Shown here: piece by piece, positions 15,760-24,702 of the stretch
Numbering within the stretch: the first letter of the stretch is position 1
How the letters are laid out: the number at the start of each line of letters is the position of its first letter
Assembly: GCA_000999095.1 (NCBI GenBank)
Contig: LCFP01000011.1
Coordinates: 1-45,421 of the forward strand
Origin: Candidatus Gottesmanbacteria bacterium GW2011_GWA2_43_14
Lineage (GTDB): Bacteria; Patescibacteriota; Microgenomatia; 2-02-FULL-39-11
DNA: 45,421 bases
Direction: 5' to 3'
The notes under the pieces: model-generated
What the model was told of the DNA's origin: nothing
The model's input: the letters and a program-made list of their open reading frames with translations, nothing else
The model's database searches: none
Made by a program: the position numbers and the translations under genes

Positions 15760-16626
15760 ATGGCAGATGAAGATAAAGAATCAGGCACGGAATTAAGGGG
15801 CAATAAATTGATATGGCTGGCCGGGGCAGTAGTTCTTTTAATCGCCGGCTGGTTCGGATTAAGAGCGATTTTCGGCTCAATGGAAAGCTATAAAGTTACT
15901 TTGATAGATGCCCCGAATGAGGTCAATGCAGGCACAACAGCCACTTTTACCTGGAGGGTAGACGGACCGGCTACAACCATAAACCAGACTGCGATACGGC
16001 TGGGAAGTGTATCCCAACCAGGCGAGTTGGGCAAAGATGTCAAACCCGAAAATACCCAGTACAGCCTCTTTGTTCAGGATTTTGCCAGCGGTGAATTTAA
16101 TATTCCACTGCAATTTGTAGGCAATATTGCCATGCCTAATCCCGGGGTATTTTATTACCGGGTCCAGGCACTGGTTAAAGACAAGAATTACTGGAGTGAT
16201 GAATATACACTTGAGGTCAAGCAGCCGGAATATAAAGTTTCCATAGTGGATGCTCCGACCCAGGGAACTGAAGGCAGTGTATTGACTTTTACCTGGGACG
16301 TATCGGGTGTACCGACTACAATCAACCATACATCCGTTCATTTCAGTACGGAATCTACTCCCGGAGAACTGGCCAAAAATGTGGCACCGGATGCAACGAG
16401 CTATGAAGACCTGATTCAGGATTTCGCCAAGGGAACATATAATATTCCCTTCAGGTTTATAGGAAACCATACATTCGACGATGCGGGAACCTTGTATTAC
16501 CGGGCGCACGCCATCATCAACAACGAACATTATTGGACTGAGGAAAAAACTATAGAGATAAGCCCAGCCGGAAGAGTCTCGCCCACGGAAGTACCTGAAG
16601 CAACTGACGTTCCTGAAGAGGAATAA
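15760..16626 (+). CDS. Membrane-anchored surface protein with two tandem beta-sandwich repeats
   Basis: A 288-residue protein: short charged N-terminus, one membrane helix (about 17-38), then two homologous repeats of about 110 residues (44-153 and 158-267). Each starts YKV-x-DAP and contains TFTW, an internal PGEL, a QDFA-G-NIP stretch, F-GN and YYR. The spacing of Trp/Tyr and strand-like segments suggests Ig-like or FN3-like beta sandwiches exposed outside the cell. The tail is rich in Pro, Glu, Thr and Val. GGGAG lies 8 nt before the ATG. Function is unknown; adhesion or an S-layer-associated role is possible. Confidence 0.75.
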   Translation: MADEDKESGTELRGNKLIWLAGAVVLLIAGWFGLRAIFGSMESYKVTLIDAPNEVNAGTTATFTWRVDGPATTINQTAIRLGSVSQPGELGKDVKPENTQYSLFVQDFASGEFNIPLQFVGNIAMPNPGVFYYRVQALVKDKNYWSDEYTLEVKQPEYKVSIVDAPTQGTEGSVLTFTWDVSGVPTTINHTSVHFSTESTPGELAKNVAPDATSYEDLIQDFAKGTYNIPFRFIGNHTFDDAGTLYYRAHAIINNEHYWTEEKTIEISPAGRVSPTEVPEATDVPEEE

Positions 16627-16629
16627 TTA

Positions 16630-17007
16630 CTAAGGACCCGGAGCGGCAGTCGGTTGGGGATTAATTCCCCAGTCGCGGCAGATCTTCAACTTAATTTGGT
16701 CAACCTGTGATTTGGCCAGGCCGGATAATTCGCTTTCCAATTTTCCTTTTAGCGATTCTTCCGTTTCCGTAATCTTTTTCGTGAGTGTTCCCGATGCATT
16801 TTCGACAGCTCCCTGCATCAGGTTTTCAAGCTGATTCTTGCCCGCTTCAGTGAGCTTATCGCTTACTCCCAGGACAAAAGACCCCTTTGCCCGCTGTAAT
16901 TTGATGGCGTATTTGCCTTTAATGGCGCCTAAAGTAACCATGCCGAAAATTATAGTCAGGGAAATCACAGCCAATAAAAAAAGAAATCCGGATTTCGGTT
17001 TATTCAT
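16630..17007 (-). CDS. Membrane-anchored coiled-coil protein of unknown function
   Basis: A 125-residue protein: N-terminal membrane helix (about 7-29), then a long amphipathic helical stretch (40-105) rich in Lys, Glu and Ser, and a short Pro/Ala tail (QPTAAPGP). It overlaps the end of the phosphopantothenate synthetase gene by 8 nt, so it is the third gene of the CoA operon. No family is recognised and no link to CoA synthesis is visible. It may be a small envelope-tethered helical protein. Confidence 0.65.
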   Translation of the reverse strand: MNKPKSGFLFLLAVISLTIIFGMVTLGAIKGKYAIKLQRAKGSFVLGVSDKLTEAGKNQLENLMQGAVENASGTLTKKITETEESLKGKLESELSGLAKSQVDQIKLKICRDWGINPQPTAAPGP

Positions 17008-17746
17008 TATTTTTATGATAACACATAGCCTTTAATGCCTGTTTGATAACAAGCCGGTTATCATAATTTTTACTGATTTTTTCCAGTCGGGAACGGGGAA
17101 ATTTTTTCATTTCAGCTATTTTTAGTGCCAGCTGCGGCATACAGCGGACGATGTTGTCGATGATGGTAACCCTGGCTGATCGGGCTGTCCGGGATAGCGG
17201 ATTCAAGTCTATGGCAATAACTGTTTTCCCCATGGCAGTCATAGCCCTGCAGCGGTCCCCGTCCTCAAGAGGAACCAGGACACAATCAGCTTTGCCTATT
17301 CCTTCCCTTATGGTGATTTTCCTCCGGCTGGCTATTCCCGGAATAACCATTTTTTCATATTTAGATGATTTAAGCAGGTGACGGCCGGCTTTTTCCCCCA
17401 GAAAATTTTCTATGGTTTCTACCCGTTTTTTCGAATGATGGTATAGATTGACTTCGAGCGGACAGTCCAGGATTTTCGCGATTTTGATAAAATAGGCAGA
17501 CGATAGAGCTGCCGCATTTCCGTTTAGAGATAGCACGGGTTTTTCCGACAAAAGCAGAAAAGCGGCTGCGGCATTGACCGCCGATTTGGCAAACGGATGT
17601 GTCCTTTCACCCAAAAGATAATCAAAAGCTTCCCCTCGCCCATGGGCTATCAAACCTGAAATAGAAGTGATACCAAGCCTGACTCCATTTGTCAGTTTCT
17701 CCCTGACAACTAATGAAAAATAGCGGGGATGGTTCGGGTCTGTCAT
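17000..17746 (-). CDS. Archaeal-type 4-phosphopantoate--beta-alanine ligase (phosphopantothenate synthetase)
   Basis: A 248-residue protein with the signatures of the archaeal PPS family (DUF137): HPRYFSLVVREKLTNGV, GLIAHGRGEAFDYLLGE, PVLSLNGNAAAL, EVNLYHHS, VLVPLEDGDRCRAM, VIAIDLNPLSRTARSA and the final YDNR. The archaeal enzyme (first described in Thermococcus) joins 4-phosphopantoate and beta-alanine using ATP, replacing the bacterial PanC step order. The upstream gene is a pantoate kinase, overlapping by 4 nt, which is exactly the enzyme that makes its substrate. The pairing strongly supports both calls. Confidence 0.92.
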   Translation of the reverse strand: MTDPNHPRYFSLVVREKLTNGVRLGITSISGLIAHGRGEAFDYLLGERTHPFAKSAVNAAAAFLLLSEKPVLSLNGNAAALSSAYFIKIAKILDCPLEVNLYHHSKKRVETIENFLGEKAGRHLLKSSKYEKMVIPGIASRRKITIREGIGKADCVLVPLEDGDRCRAMTAMGKTVIAIDLNPLSRTARSARVTIIDNIVRCMPQLALKIAEMKKFPRSRLEKISKNYDNRLVIKQALKAMCYHKNNE

Positions 17747-18609
17747 TTTTCAAGCTGGGCAATTTCACCTGTAATAATCAGCTCTTCCTGCCGGAAACTA
17801 TGGTCGCCAAAGGGTATATTGGCAAGAACGACTTCACCCAGGATATTCATCGTAGCAATTCCTCCGGACCTGTTAATTTTCCTGATTATGGATTCGGTCC
17901 TTCCGGTCAAAAGCCTGCTTTGACGGCAATAATCATATGACAATTTAAGTATCTCATCCAGACCGAGCCGGGATGCTTCTCTGATCTTTTTAAGTGCCGA
18001 ATCAGCTGCTTTGCTGATTCTGGATAAGCTTTCCGGAGATTCAAGGATGCCTTTGGTTGCAATCGGTCCGAGCATGACTGCGTATAATTTCCGGCCTGTC
18101 AGTCTGATTTTTTGAAAACGCGGAGGTATTCCCGGTTTCAATTTGTTGAGAAAACCGCCGGTTGTTTGGGTGGCCACTGTGCCCAGGCCGGTTTTATCGG
18201 TAATTTCAGCGGCGTGGGCCATCATAACCAGTTTTGACCGGGGTGTTTTCAATTTCCACAAAGCGTCGGCAGAGAGAAGGGCTCCCAATGCTGAAGCGCC
18301 GCTTATGCCGAAACCCCAGCCCAGCGGCAACGGAGAATTAATCTTAATCCCGAGAGGACTGCTGTCCAAAAAATTAAGGGCAGTTGCGACAGTCGGCAGA
18401 TCTATGGATTGGCCGTTGAAAAATATGGCGTTCTTATCCGTTCGTCTGGCTGTGACTTCAACCTGCCGGTTGACTGTTGCGCCGATTCCGGTTGACCCGG
18501 AATCCGCATAATAGGAATAGGGATGCTTTTTTTGCCAGAGCCCTTCTTTCAAAAATGGTCTGAATATAAAGCTTAAAGCAGCCGGTACCAGTGATTTGGC
18601 CTGATTCAT
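17743..18609 (-). CDS. Archaeal-type pantoate kinase (GHMP superfamily)
   Basis: A 288-residue GHMP kinase. N-terminal AALSFIFRPF aligns with the archaeal pantoate kinase start, followed by GSTGIGATVNRQVEV (consensus GSxGxG) and the ATP-binding loop PLPLGWGFGISGASALG; the late LTGRTESIIRKINRSGGIATMN matches the C-terminal GHMP region. The product is 4-phosphopantoate. It is the first gene of an operon with phosphopantothenate synthetase, so the two form the archaeal route from pantoate to 4-phosphopantothenate. Divergent from dnaG, it shares an 84-nt intergenic region with it. Confidence 0.9.
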   Translation of the reverse strand: MNQAKSLVPAALSFIFRPFLKEGLWQKKHPYSYYADSGSTGIGATVNRQVEVTARRTDKNAIFFNGQSIDLPTVATALNFLDSSPLGIKINSPLPLGWGFGISGASALGALLSADALWKLKTPRSKLVMMAHAAEITDKTGLGTVATQTTGGFLNKLKPGIPPRFQKIRLTGRKLYAVMLGPIATKGILESPESLSRISKAADSALKKIREASRLGLDEILKLSYDYCRQSRLLTGRTESIIRKINRSGGIATMNILGEVVLANIPFGDHSFRQEELIITGEIAQLEK

Positions 18610-18666
18610 AAATATATAGTCGGGGGAAGTTTTTCTTTCCTTCCTAAGTAATCATCCGGCTGATGC

Positions 18667-18672
18667 TATAAT
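18667..18672 (+). promoter_or_regulatory. -10 box (TATAAT) for dnaG
   Basis: Perfect TATAAT ending 21 nt before the dnaG ATG, in the divergent region with pantoate kinase. The short leader contains GGGAAAG. Confidence 0.6.
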
Positions 18673-18693
18673 ACCTCTCGGGAAAGACTTTAC

Positions 18694-20475
18694 ATGACCG
18701 ACGTCGAGCTTATCAAGTCAAAGATAGATATCGTTGCCTTCATCTCCGATTATGTCAATCTTAAAAAAGCCGGCAGGAATTTCAAAGGTTTATGCCCCTT
18801 CCACAGTGAAAAATCTCCCTCTTTTATAGTATCTCCCGAACGCCAGTCATGGCATTGTTTCGGAGCCTGCGCTATGGGCGGTGATGCCATTACCTTTTAC
18901 GAAAAATGGGAAGGCATCGATTTTCTGGAAGCTTTAAAGGCTCTGGCTGAACGGACAGGCATAACTTTGCAAAAATATACTCCGACTTCCGAGGTACTTC
19001 TCAAGGAGAAACTGTATGCCGTCAACAATTTGGCTGCCGATTTTTTCCATTTTCTGTTGACTGAACACCCAATCGGCGAAAAAGCCAGGAATTATCTCAA
19101 AGACAGAAAGATCAGGAAGGAAACCGCGGCAAATTTCCGGCTTGGCTATTCACCGGAAAGCTGGGACAGCCTCAATAAGTTCCTCTTAAAAAAAGGATTT
19201 TCCCAATCGGATATTTACTCATCAGGTTTGGTTATCCGCAGTGACAGGGGGTCTTATTACGATAGGTTCCGGGGACGACTGATGTTTACTTTACATGACC
19301 ACAGGGGGAAATGCGCCGGTTTTTCAGGCAGGAAACTGCCGCCGCAACCCGAAGCCGAAGCCAAATATATTAATTCACCGGAAACGCCGGTCTACATAAA
19401 AGGCAATATTCTGTACGGCCTGGATAAAACCCGGGAATTTATCAAAAAAAGCCAGCAGGCAGTCATAGTCGAAGGTGAATTCGATTTTCTGGCATCTTTT
19501 CAAAGCGGCGTCAGCAATGTAGTTGCCATCAAAGGATCGGCTTTGACTGAAAATCAAACTTTGCTATTGAAAAGATTTACGGAAAATATTCTGCTGGCTT
19601 TGGATGCGGATTTTGCCGGCAATGAGGCTGCCAAAAGGGGAATTGAAATTGCCGAAAATGCCGGCATGATGGTCAAAGTAGTAAAGCTGCTTCAGGGTAA
19701 GGATCCGGCTGAATGTGTTGCGAAAGGAGAGCATTTTTGGAAAAAGTCGGTTGAAAAGGCTGTACCCATCTATGATTTCGTCATTGAACAGGCATTTGCC
19801 AAATATAATCCTCAGGAAGTCAATGGAAAAAGGAAAATTTCAGAAGAAATTATCCCCTTTCTGGTAAAAATCCGTAATTCAATAGTTTTATCCCATTACA
19901 TAAAAAAATGCGCCCGCGATCTCGACGTGACCGAAGAATCCATCGAAATGGCCATTGAGAATTTTAATAAAACAAAAAACCGGCCTAAAATTAAGGCAGA
20001 AGTTAAAAACGAGGTAAAAAACAGGCAGGAACTTTTGGAAGAGCATTTTTTGGCATTGCTTCTCCAATCGGATAAAATTCATGAATCGCTTGAAAAGGTC
20101 GAGACAATTATATCCAGGGATGATTTCCGCCAAAATGCCGTCAGCACAATTTTGAAACTGTTGGAAAAGCAATACCATGACAAGAAGAAACTGAAGATAG
20201 AAGATTTGAATATGAATATCTCTCCCGAAATCGCTCCTGTTTTCGATCTGGCATATATGTCCGATTTGGGGAATTTTTCAAAAGATGCGGTGCTTCTCGA
20301 GAAAGAACTGATAAAAACAGCCAAGCTCATCAGAAAGATGTCCCTTCGCGGGATTGTCAATGATCTTTCGACTAAAATGAAAGATTTAGAGAAAGCTGGC
20401 AAGACAGGGGAAATTGAAAAATTAGGAAATCAGGTCCGCCAAAATCTTCTGCTTCTCAAGGAGCTTGAGAATTAG
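18694..20475 (+). CDS. dnaG: DNA primase DnaG
   Basis: A 593-residue primase. The CHC2 zinc finger spans C34, H37, C55 and C59, with CFGAC: three residues instead of two between the last cysteines, a form I associate with CPR primases. The core has LKDRKIRKETAANFRLGYSPESW and RLMFTLHDHRGKCAGFSGR. The TOPRIM metal motifs are VIVEGEFDFLASF and LALDADFAGNEAAKRG. A C-terminal helicase-binding-like helical region covers about 440-590. DnaG makes the RNA primers for replication. It is followed 23 nt later by rpoD, the classic macromolecular synthesis order. Confidence 0.96.
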   Translation: MTDVELIKSKIDIVAFISDYVNLKKAGRNFKGLCPFHSEKSPSFIVSPERQSWHCFGACAMGGDAITFYEKWEGIDFLEALKALAERTGITLQKYTPTSEVLLKEKLYAVNNLAADFFHFLLTEHPIGEKARNYLKDRKIRKETAANFRLGYSPESWDSLNKFLLKKGFSQSDIYSSGLVIRSDRGSYYDRFRGRLMFTLHDHRGKCAGFSGRKLPPQPEAEAKYINSPETPVYIKGNILYGLDKTREFIKKSQQAVIVEGEFDFLASFQSGVSNVVAIKGSALTENQTLLLKRFTENILLALDADFAGNEAAKRGIEIAENAGMMVKVVKLLQGKDPAECVAKGEHFWKKSVEKAVPIYDFVIEQAFAKYNPQEVNGKRKISEEIIPFLVKIRNSIVLSHYIKKCARDLDVTEESIEMAIENFNKTKNRPKIKAEVKNEVKNRQELLEEHFLALLLQSDKIHESLEKVETIISRDDFRQNAVSTILKLLEKQYHDKKKLKIEDLNMNISPEIAPVFDLAYMSDLGNFSKDAVLLEKELIKTAKLIRKMSLRGIVNDLSTKMKDLEKAGKTGEIEKLGNQVRQNLLLLKELEN

Positions 20476-20486
20476 TAAACTCGCGG

Positions 20487-20492
20487 TAAAAT
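20487..20492 (+). promoter_or_regulatory. -10 box (TAAAAT), leaderless start for rpoD
   Basis: TAAAAT followed by exactly 6 nt (AACACT) and ATG at 20499, inside the dnaG-rpoD gap. It would give the sigma factor a separate leaderless mRNA in addition to read-through from dnaG. Confidence 0.5.
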
Positions 20493-20498
20493 AACACT

Positions 20499-21605
20499 AT
20501 GGCAAAAACAGCGGCAGCCAAACCCAAAACAGTCCAGGTCCTGAAAGATCTGATAAAAACGGGCAAGGAAAACGGCTTTATTACCCAGGACGAAATTTTA
20601 AATATTTTTCCCAAACCGGAAGACCATATTGAGGAACTTGATGAGTTATATGCCCAATTGATCAAGGCCGGAGTTGACGTTTTTGAAAATCTGTCCGACG
20701 AGGAAGAAAAAGAAGCGCAAAAGACGGTTTCGGAACTGGAAAAAGAGTTAGAATCTCTGGCAGTCATCCATGAAGGCGGTATTTCCGATCCGGTCAGAAT
20801 GTATCTAAAGGAAATCGGCCGCACGCCGCTTTTAAAATTTGCCGACGAAATAAGCCTGGCCAAAAGGTATGAGAAAGGCGACCGGGCAGCCAAACAGAAA
20901 CTGATAGAATCAAATTTGCGACTGGTCGTCTCGATCGCCAAAAAATATATCGGGCGCGGCTTGTCTTTGCTTGATCTGATCCAGGAAGGCAACCAGGGAC
21001 TTATCCGCGCTGTCGAGAAATACGACTGGCGCAAAGGCTATAAATTTTCAACCTACGCTACCTGGTGGATCAGACAGGCCATCACCAGGGCTATTGCTGA
21101 CCAGGCCAGAACTATCAGGATTCCGGTACACATGGTGGAGACAATAAATCGATTTCTGAAACTGTCAAGAAGACTGATGCAGGAGCTGGGCCGCGAACCG
21201 ACTCCCGAAGAAATCGGTGAAGCCATGCAGATTGACGTATCCAAAGTAAGGGAAATAATGAAAGTCTCCCAGGAGCCGACATCACTCGCGACTCCGGTAG
21301 GCGATGACGAGGATTCACTTTTAGGAGATTTTATCCAGGATACCACTCAGCCTTCTCCTTATGATGCTGCTTCCCGTGAGCTTTTAAAAGAGCATCTTGA
21401 AGAAGTGCTCATGACATTGAGCGACCGGGAAAAAAGAGTCCTCATATTAAGATTCGGTCTGGAAGACGGCAGACCGAGAACTCTCGAGGAAGTCGGTGTG
21501 GAATTCGGAGTGACCCGCGAGAGAATCCGGCAAATTGAGGCTAAAGCCCTGCGTAAATTGCGCCACCCATCAAGAAGCAAGAAGTTAAAGGATTATTTGG
21601 AGTAA
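20499..21605 (+). CDS. rpoD: Primary RNA polymerase sigma factor (RpoD/SigA)
   Basis: A 368-residue group 1 sigma factor. A short region 1.1-like domain (1-80) is followed by region 1.2 ([16 protein letters not shown]), region 2 ([62 protein letters not shown]), region 3 ([12 protein letters not shown]) and region 4 with the helix-turn-helix ([28 protein letters not shown]). The region 2.4 and 4.2 residues that read -10 and -35 DNA are intact, consistent with the TATAAT boxes in this window. Confidence 0.97.
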   Translation: MAKTAAAKPKTVQVLKDLIKTGKENGFITQDEILNIFPKPEDHIEELDELYAQLIKAGVDVFENLSDEEEKEAQKTVSELEKELESLAVIHEGGISDPVRMYLKEIGRTPLLKFADEISLAKRYEKGDRAAKQKLIESNLRLVVSIAKKYIGRGLSLLDLIQEGNQGLIRAVEKYDWRKGYKFSTYATWWIRQAITRAIADQARTIRIPVHMVETINRFLKLSRRLMQELGREPTPEEIGEAMQIDVSKVREIMKVSQEPTSLATPVGDDEDSLLGDFIQDTTQPSPYDAASRELLKEHLEEVLMTLSDREKRVLILRFGLEDGRPRTLEEVGVEFGVTRERIRQIEAKALRKLRHPSRSKKLKDYLE

Positions 21606-21620
21606 GTTTCTATCTCTTCT

Positions 21621-22490
21621 ATGAGAATTCCCGATAAAAAATTAAATAGTGGTTTTTCCATGCCGGTTTTCGGTTTCGGTACCTGGCAAATCGGGGGTGA
21701 TACCAGAAGGAATCATTTAAATGATGACCGGGGCCAGACTGCCGGTTTAATCCGTGCCATTGAAGAGGGAATTGTGCACATCGATACGGCCGAAAGGTAT
21801 GCGGAGGGACATGCGGAAGAAATAATAGGGGCGGCAATCAAAAATTATAAGCGGGAAAAACTCTTTTTGGTATCTAAAGTCTGGCCGAATCATCTCAAAT
21901 ATGAAGATGTTTTAAAATCAGCCGAAGGAAGCCTAAAGAGGCTGAGGACTGATTATCTTGACCTCTACCTGATTCATATGCCCAATCATGCCATTCCGAT
22001 TGCTGAAACGATGAGAGCCATGGACATGCTGAAGAAAGAGGGACTCATAAAAAATATCGGTGTCAGCAATTTTTCCGTCGACTCTTTGGCCGCAGCTCAA
22101 AAAGTCACCCAAAATAAAATAGTGGCCAATCAGGTCCATTACAACCTCATTTACCGTGAACCGGAAAAATCAAAGCTTTTGGAATACTGCCAAAAACACG
22201 ATATTTTTCTGGTTGCCTGGCGGCCGGTAGAGAAAGGGATTCTGGGCAAATTCGCCAACCCGATTCTTGATGGAATATGTCTGAAATATAAAAAAACCGC
22301 AGTCCAGATTGCCATTAATTGGCTTGTCTGCCAAAAAAACGTCATAACTCTCGCCAAAATGGTCAATAGGAGGCATCTTGAGGAAAATCTGGGCAGTCTC
22401 GGCTGGCAGTTGGAAAAGGAGGATATCGAAAAATTAAGAACGGATTTCCCCGGTCAAAAATCGTTATCCGATGCTGTACGCCTCCAATAA
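21621..22490 (+). CDS. Aldo/keto reductase
   Basis: A 289-residue TIM-barrel oxidoreductase with the catalytic tetrad D55, Y60, K86 and H119 (HIDTAERYAEG, LVSKVWPNH, LYLIHMPN) and the NADPH-binding ASP/AKM segment (TLAKMVNRRHLEENL). The AKR family reduces aldehydes and ketones with NADPH; the bacterial 2,5-diketogluconate reductase group is the closest by motif. It starts 15 nt after rpoD, which may only reflect tight packing. It is convergent with the redox membrane protein gene. Confidence 0.93.
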   Translation: MRIPDKKLNSGFSMPVFGFGTWQIGGDTRRNHLNDDRGQTAGLIRAIEEGIVHIDTAERYAEGHAEEIIGAAIKNYKREKLFLVSKVWPNHLKYEDVLKSAEGSLKRLRTDYLDLYLIHMPNHAIPIAETMRAMDMLKKEGLIKNIGVSNFSVDSLAAAQKVTQNKIVANQVHYNLIYREPEKSKLLEYCQKHDIFLVAWRPVEKGILGKFANPILDGICLKYKKTAVQIAINWLVCQKNVITLAKMVNRRHLEENLGSLGWQLEKEDIEKLRTDFPGQKSLSDAVRLQ

Positions 22491-22495
22491 ATAAT

Positions 22496-23683
22496 TTATC
22501 CGAACATCAGCAGTTCCGGTTTAAACAGCATAAGAAGTCCGATGGTTAGCATTATGATACCTCCGAAAAAATGGGAATAGCGGGCGTACTTTGTGTTTAA
22601 ACCGAAGGCATGCAAAGTTAACATGGCTCCGGTAAAAACTATCAGATCGTCCAGCATGAATATAAAAATGTAAAAAAGCAGATAGCCGTAATATTTCCAG
22701 GAAGGCAAGGCTGACATGGATAATACTTTAGTGTAGACAGCAGGCAGCCCGGCCGAACAGATAAGCTCGATCAGATTGACAGCAAAAGCCAGGGCAATGA
22801 TACCGATTATGGCCAGAAAAAAGTTGCCGGAGTGAGTGATTTTTTTTAATCTTTCAAAGACCTGGCGTTTCTTTCCCCCGCCCGCAACCTTGCATAAGCC
22901 CGATTTATTGACGTACCAGTCGTACAGATAATAACCTCCGGATGTGAGGGCAACCAAACCGACCAGATATCTTATCCAAACAACGTATCCAAGAAACAGA
23001 AATAAATTAAGCCAGGCTGACAGGAAGAGAAAATAGACGGCACCCGAGGCCGCGATAAAAGTAAAACCCAGGGTAAACATTCTCAGCCGGTTTTTAAGAC
23101 CCAACAAAAGTGAAATCAAAAAAAGCAAAACCCACATGGCGCAGGGGTTGAAACCGTCCAAAAAAGCCACCGCAAACGTAAAAGCAGGAAGCGAGAGATC
23201 CCGGATAACGAGAGATCCGAAAAAGGGGACAGTAATTTTTTCCGGAATTTCCGGACCGGCTGATTTTTGAATTTCCCCGGTTTTGTTGTTTTGGTTGAGG
23301 CTTTCGACAATATCTTCACAGCCGGCCGCTTTGCTGATATAGGATTCGATAACGGCACCTGTTGTTTCGTCACTGCCGTAACCGGCGATATAATTTTTGC
23401 AGACTACGGTAAATGGTACTCCTGAGACATCGGCAAAAAGCCGATCGCCGACACGCGTCAGCAAAATAAGATTGTCTCTGTTTTTGGTGATTTCATATTC
23501 CCGCGTGACAAGACCCGGGTATTTTACCTTCAATTTTTCAAGGAAAATTTTTTCTTTGGCACAGTGAGGACAACCTTCGGCCGAGAAAAAATGAAGAGTA
23601 ACAGAATTATCCTGGGCGGATGTTACTTTAGAAAAAAATAACAAGAAAATTGCCATGAGGCAACAGATTATAATTTTCTTCAC
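22496..23683 (-). CDS. Thioredoxin-like/DsbD-like membrane thiol-redox protein
   Basis: A 395-residue protein: signal peptide (1-23), a thioredoxin/glutaredoxin-like domain with redox motif C38-P-H-C41 (SAEGCPHCAKEK) and the cis-Pro in VSGVPFTVV, a linker with a Cys pair, then six or more membrane helices from about residue 170. The first helix has FLDGFNPCAMWVLLFLISLLLG, like the Pro-Cys helix of DsbD/CcdA, and another Cys lies in LIELICSAG. It probably relays electrons between the cytoplasm and extracytoplasmic thiols. It is the last gene of a four-gene minus-strand cluster led by the histidine kinase. Confidence 0.82.
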   Translation of the reverse strand: MKKIIICCLMAIFLLFFSKVTSAQDNSVTLHFFSAEGCPHCAKEKIFLEKLKVKYPGLVTREYEITKNRDNLILLTRVGDRLFADVSGVPFTVVCKNYIAGYGSDETTGAVIESYISKAAGCEDIVESLNQNNKTGEIQKSAGPEIPEKITVPFFGSLVIRDLSLPAFTFAVAFLDGFNPCAMWVLLFLISLLLGLKNRLRMFTLGFTFIAASGAVYFLFLSAWLNLFLFLGYVVWIRYLVGLVALTSGGYYLYDWYVNKSGLCKVAGGGKKRQVFERLKKITHSGNFFLAIIGIIALAFAVNLIELICSAGLPAVYTKVLSMSALPSWKYYGYLLFYIFIFMLDDLIVFTGAMLTLHAFGLNTKYARYSHFFGGIIMLTIGLLMLFKPELLMFG

Positions 23684-23703
23684 ATTTGAAAGTGTATCAC
23701 AAC

Positions 23704-24003
23704 TTACGGTGTGGGGAAGGGCTGGTCGAGCTGCATGCCTTCAATAATTGATTGTACTGAAGGCAGGATATTCAGGAGTCTCAAGATATAAGTTATCACT
23801 CCGACAATAATCGAAAAGCCGATGGTGGCTCCGAATGCATAGAAAATACCGCGGAAAAAACTCCTGATAGCCAGTTTGGGAATTGAAGGATGGATATTAT
23901 CAGCGGCACGGTAAATCAGATCCAATTTACGGATGATTTCCTGGTCTTTTTCAGATAATTTATCCGAATTTTTTTTGAAATGTTTAAGATTGGTTTTAGG
24001 CAT
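23704..24003 (-). CDS. Small membrane protein, DUF5665-like
   Basis: A 99-residue protein: charged helical N-terminus (KDQEIIRKLDLIYRAADN), then IRSFFRGIFYAFGATIGFSIIVGVITYIL as a membrane helix, an amphipathic segment and a Pro-rich end. The pattern of a charged helix followed by a G-rich membrane segment and L-P-x-I/V resembles DUF5665 membrane proteins. Its ATG immediately abuts the stop codon of the SRAP gene, so it is co-translated. Function is unknown. Confidence 0.7.
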   Translation of the reverse strand: MPKTNLKHFKKNSDKLSEKDQEIIRKLDLIYRAADNIHPSIPKLAIRSFFRGIFYAFGATIGFSIIVGVITYILRLLNILPSVQSIIEGMQLDQPFPTP

Positions 24004-24690
24004 TTAAAAAAGTTTCGGCTGACTGTTATCCCTCTCCGGTTTGATCAAGTCTTCGCTGTTGTTTTCTGCATAATTTACCGCTCTTGATACCGGATAAGCT
24101 TCCATTTCATTTTCCGGAAAAGGCTTCAGAAAATCAAGCAGCTTGTTAGTTGCGGCAGATTCTTCCAGCCATTTTTCCTCATTCTTCTCTTCCAGTATAG
24201 CCGGCATGCGGTTATGGATAGGCGCAACCAGCGGATTCGGTTCCGTGGTAATAATGGTATAACTGAAAATCTCTTTCCCTTCCTCATCTTTCCAGACGTC
24301 AAATAGTCCGGCGAAGGAAAACAGATTTTCGGATTTTAACTTCAGGTAATAGGGGATTTTTTCTTTTCCGGTTTTTTTCCATTCATAAAAACCGCTGGCG
24401 GGCACCAGGCAGCGCTGTTTTTTAAACGGTATCCGATAAGAAACTTTTTCATTAATGGTTTCCGACCTGGCATTGATCATTTTGTACCCGATGGCCGGTT
24501 CCTTAGCCCACGAGGGAATAAGGCCCCATTTCATCAAAGAGACACGGCGTTTACTTTCGTTCGTAGTGACAACAGGCATAAAAAAACCGGGTTTGATGTT
24601 ATAGCTCGATCTGAGCCTTGCCAGCCTGTTCTCCGTACCGAATCTCTTATAAAAATTTTCTCCCGGAACAATCGTATAGCTTCCGCACAT
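24004..24690 (-). CDS. yedK: SOS response-associated peptidase (SRAP/YedK, HMCES family)
   Basis: A 228-residue SRAP protein. The catalytic Cys is residue 2 (MCGSYTIV), exposed after Met removal. Other signatures are MKWGLIPSWAK, NARSETINEK, CLVPASGFYEWKK, FAGLFDVW, IITTEPNPLVAPIHNRMPAIL, which contain the active-site Asn, Glu and His. YedK/HMCES covalently traps abasic sites in single-stranded DNA. Length is normal. It lies 12 nt after the PAS histidine kinase gene and directly before the DUF5665-like gene. Confidence 0.96.
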   Translation of the reverse strand: MCGSYTIVPGENFYKRFGTENRLARLRSSYNIKPGFFMPVVTTNESKRRVSLMKWGLIPSWAKEPAIGYKMINARSETINEKVSYRIPFKKQRCLVPASGFYEWKKTGKEKIPYYLKLKSENLFSFAGLFDVWKDEEGKEIFSYTIITTEPNPLVAPIHNRMPAILEEKNEEKWLEESAATNKLLDFLKPFPENEMEAYPVSRAVNYAENNSEDLIKPERDNSQPKLF

Positions 24691-24702
24691 TAAAAAATTA
24701 CT

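Noticed and set aside
18143..18511. 122-codon plus-strand ORF inside the pantoate kinase gene
   Set aside because: Shadow of a well-supported GHMP kinase on the other strand.
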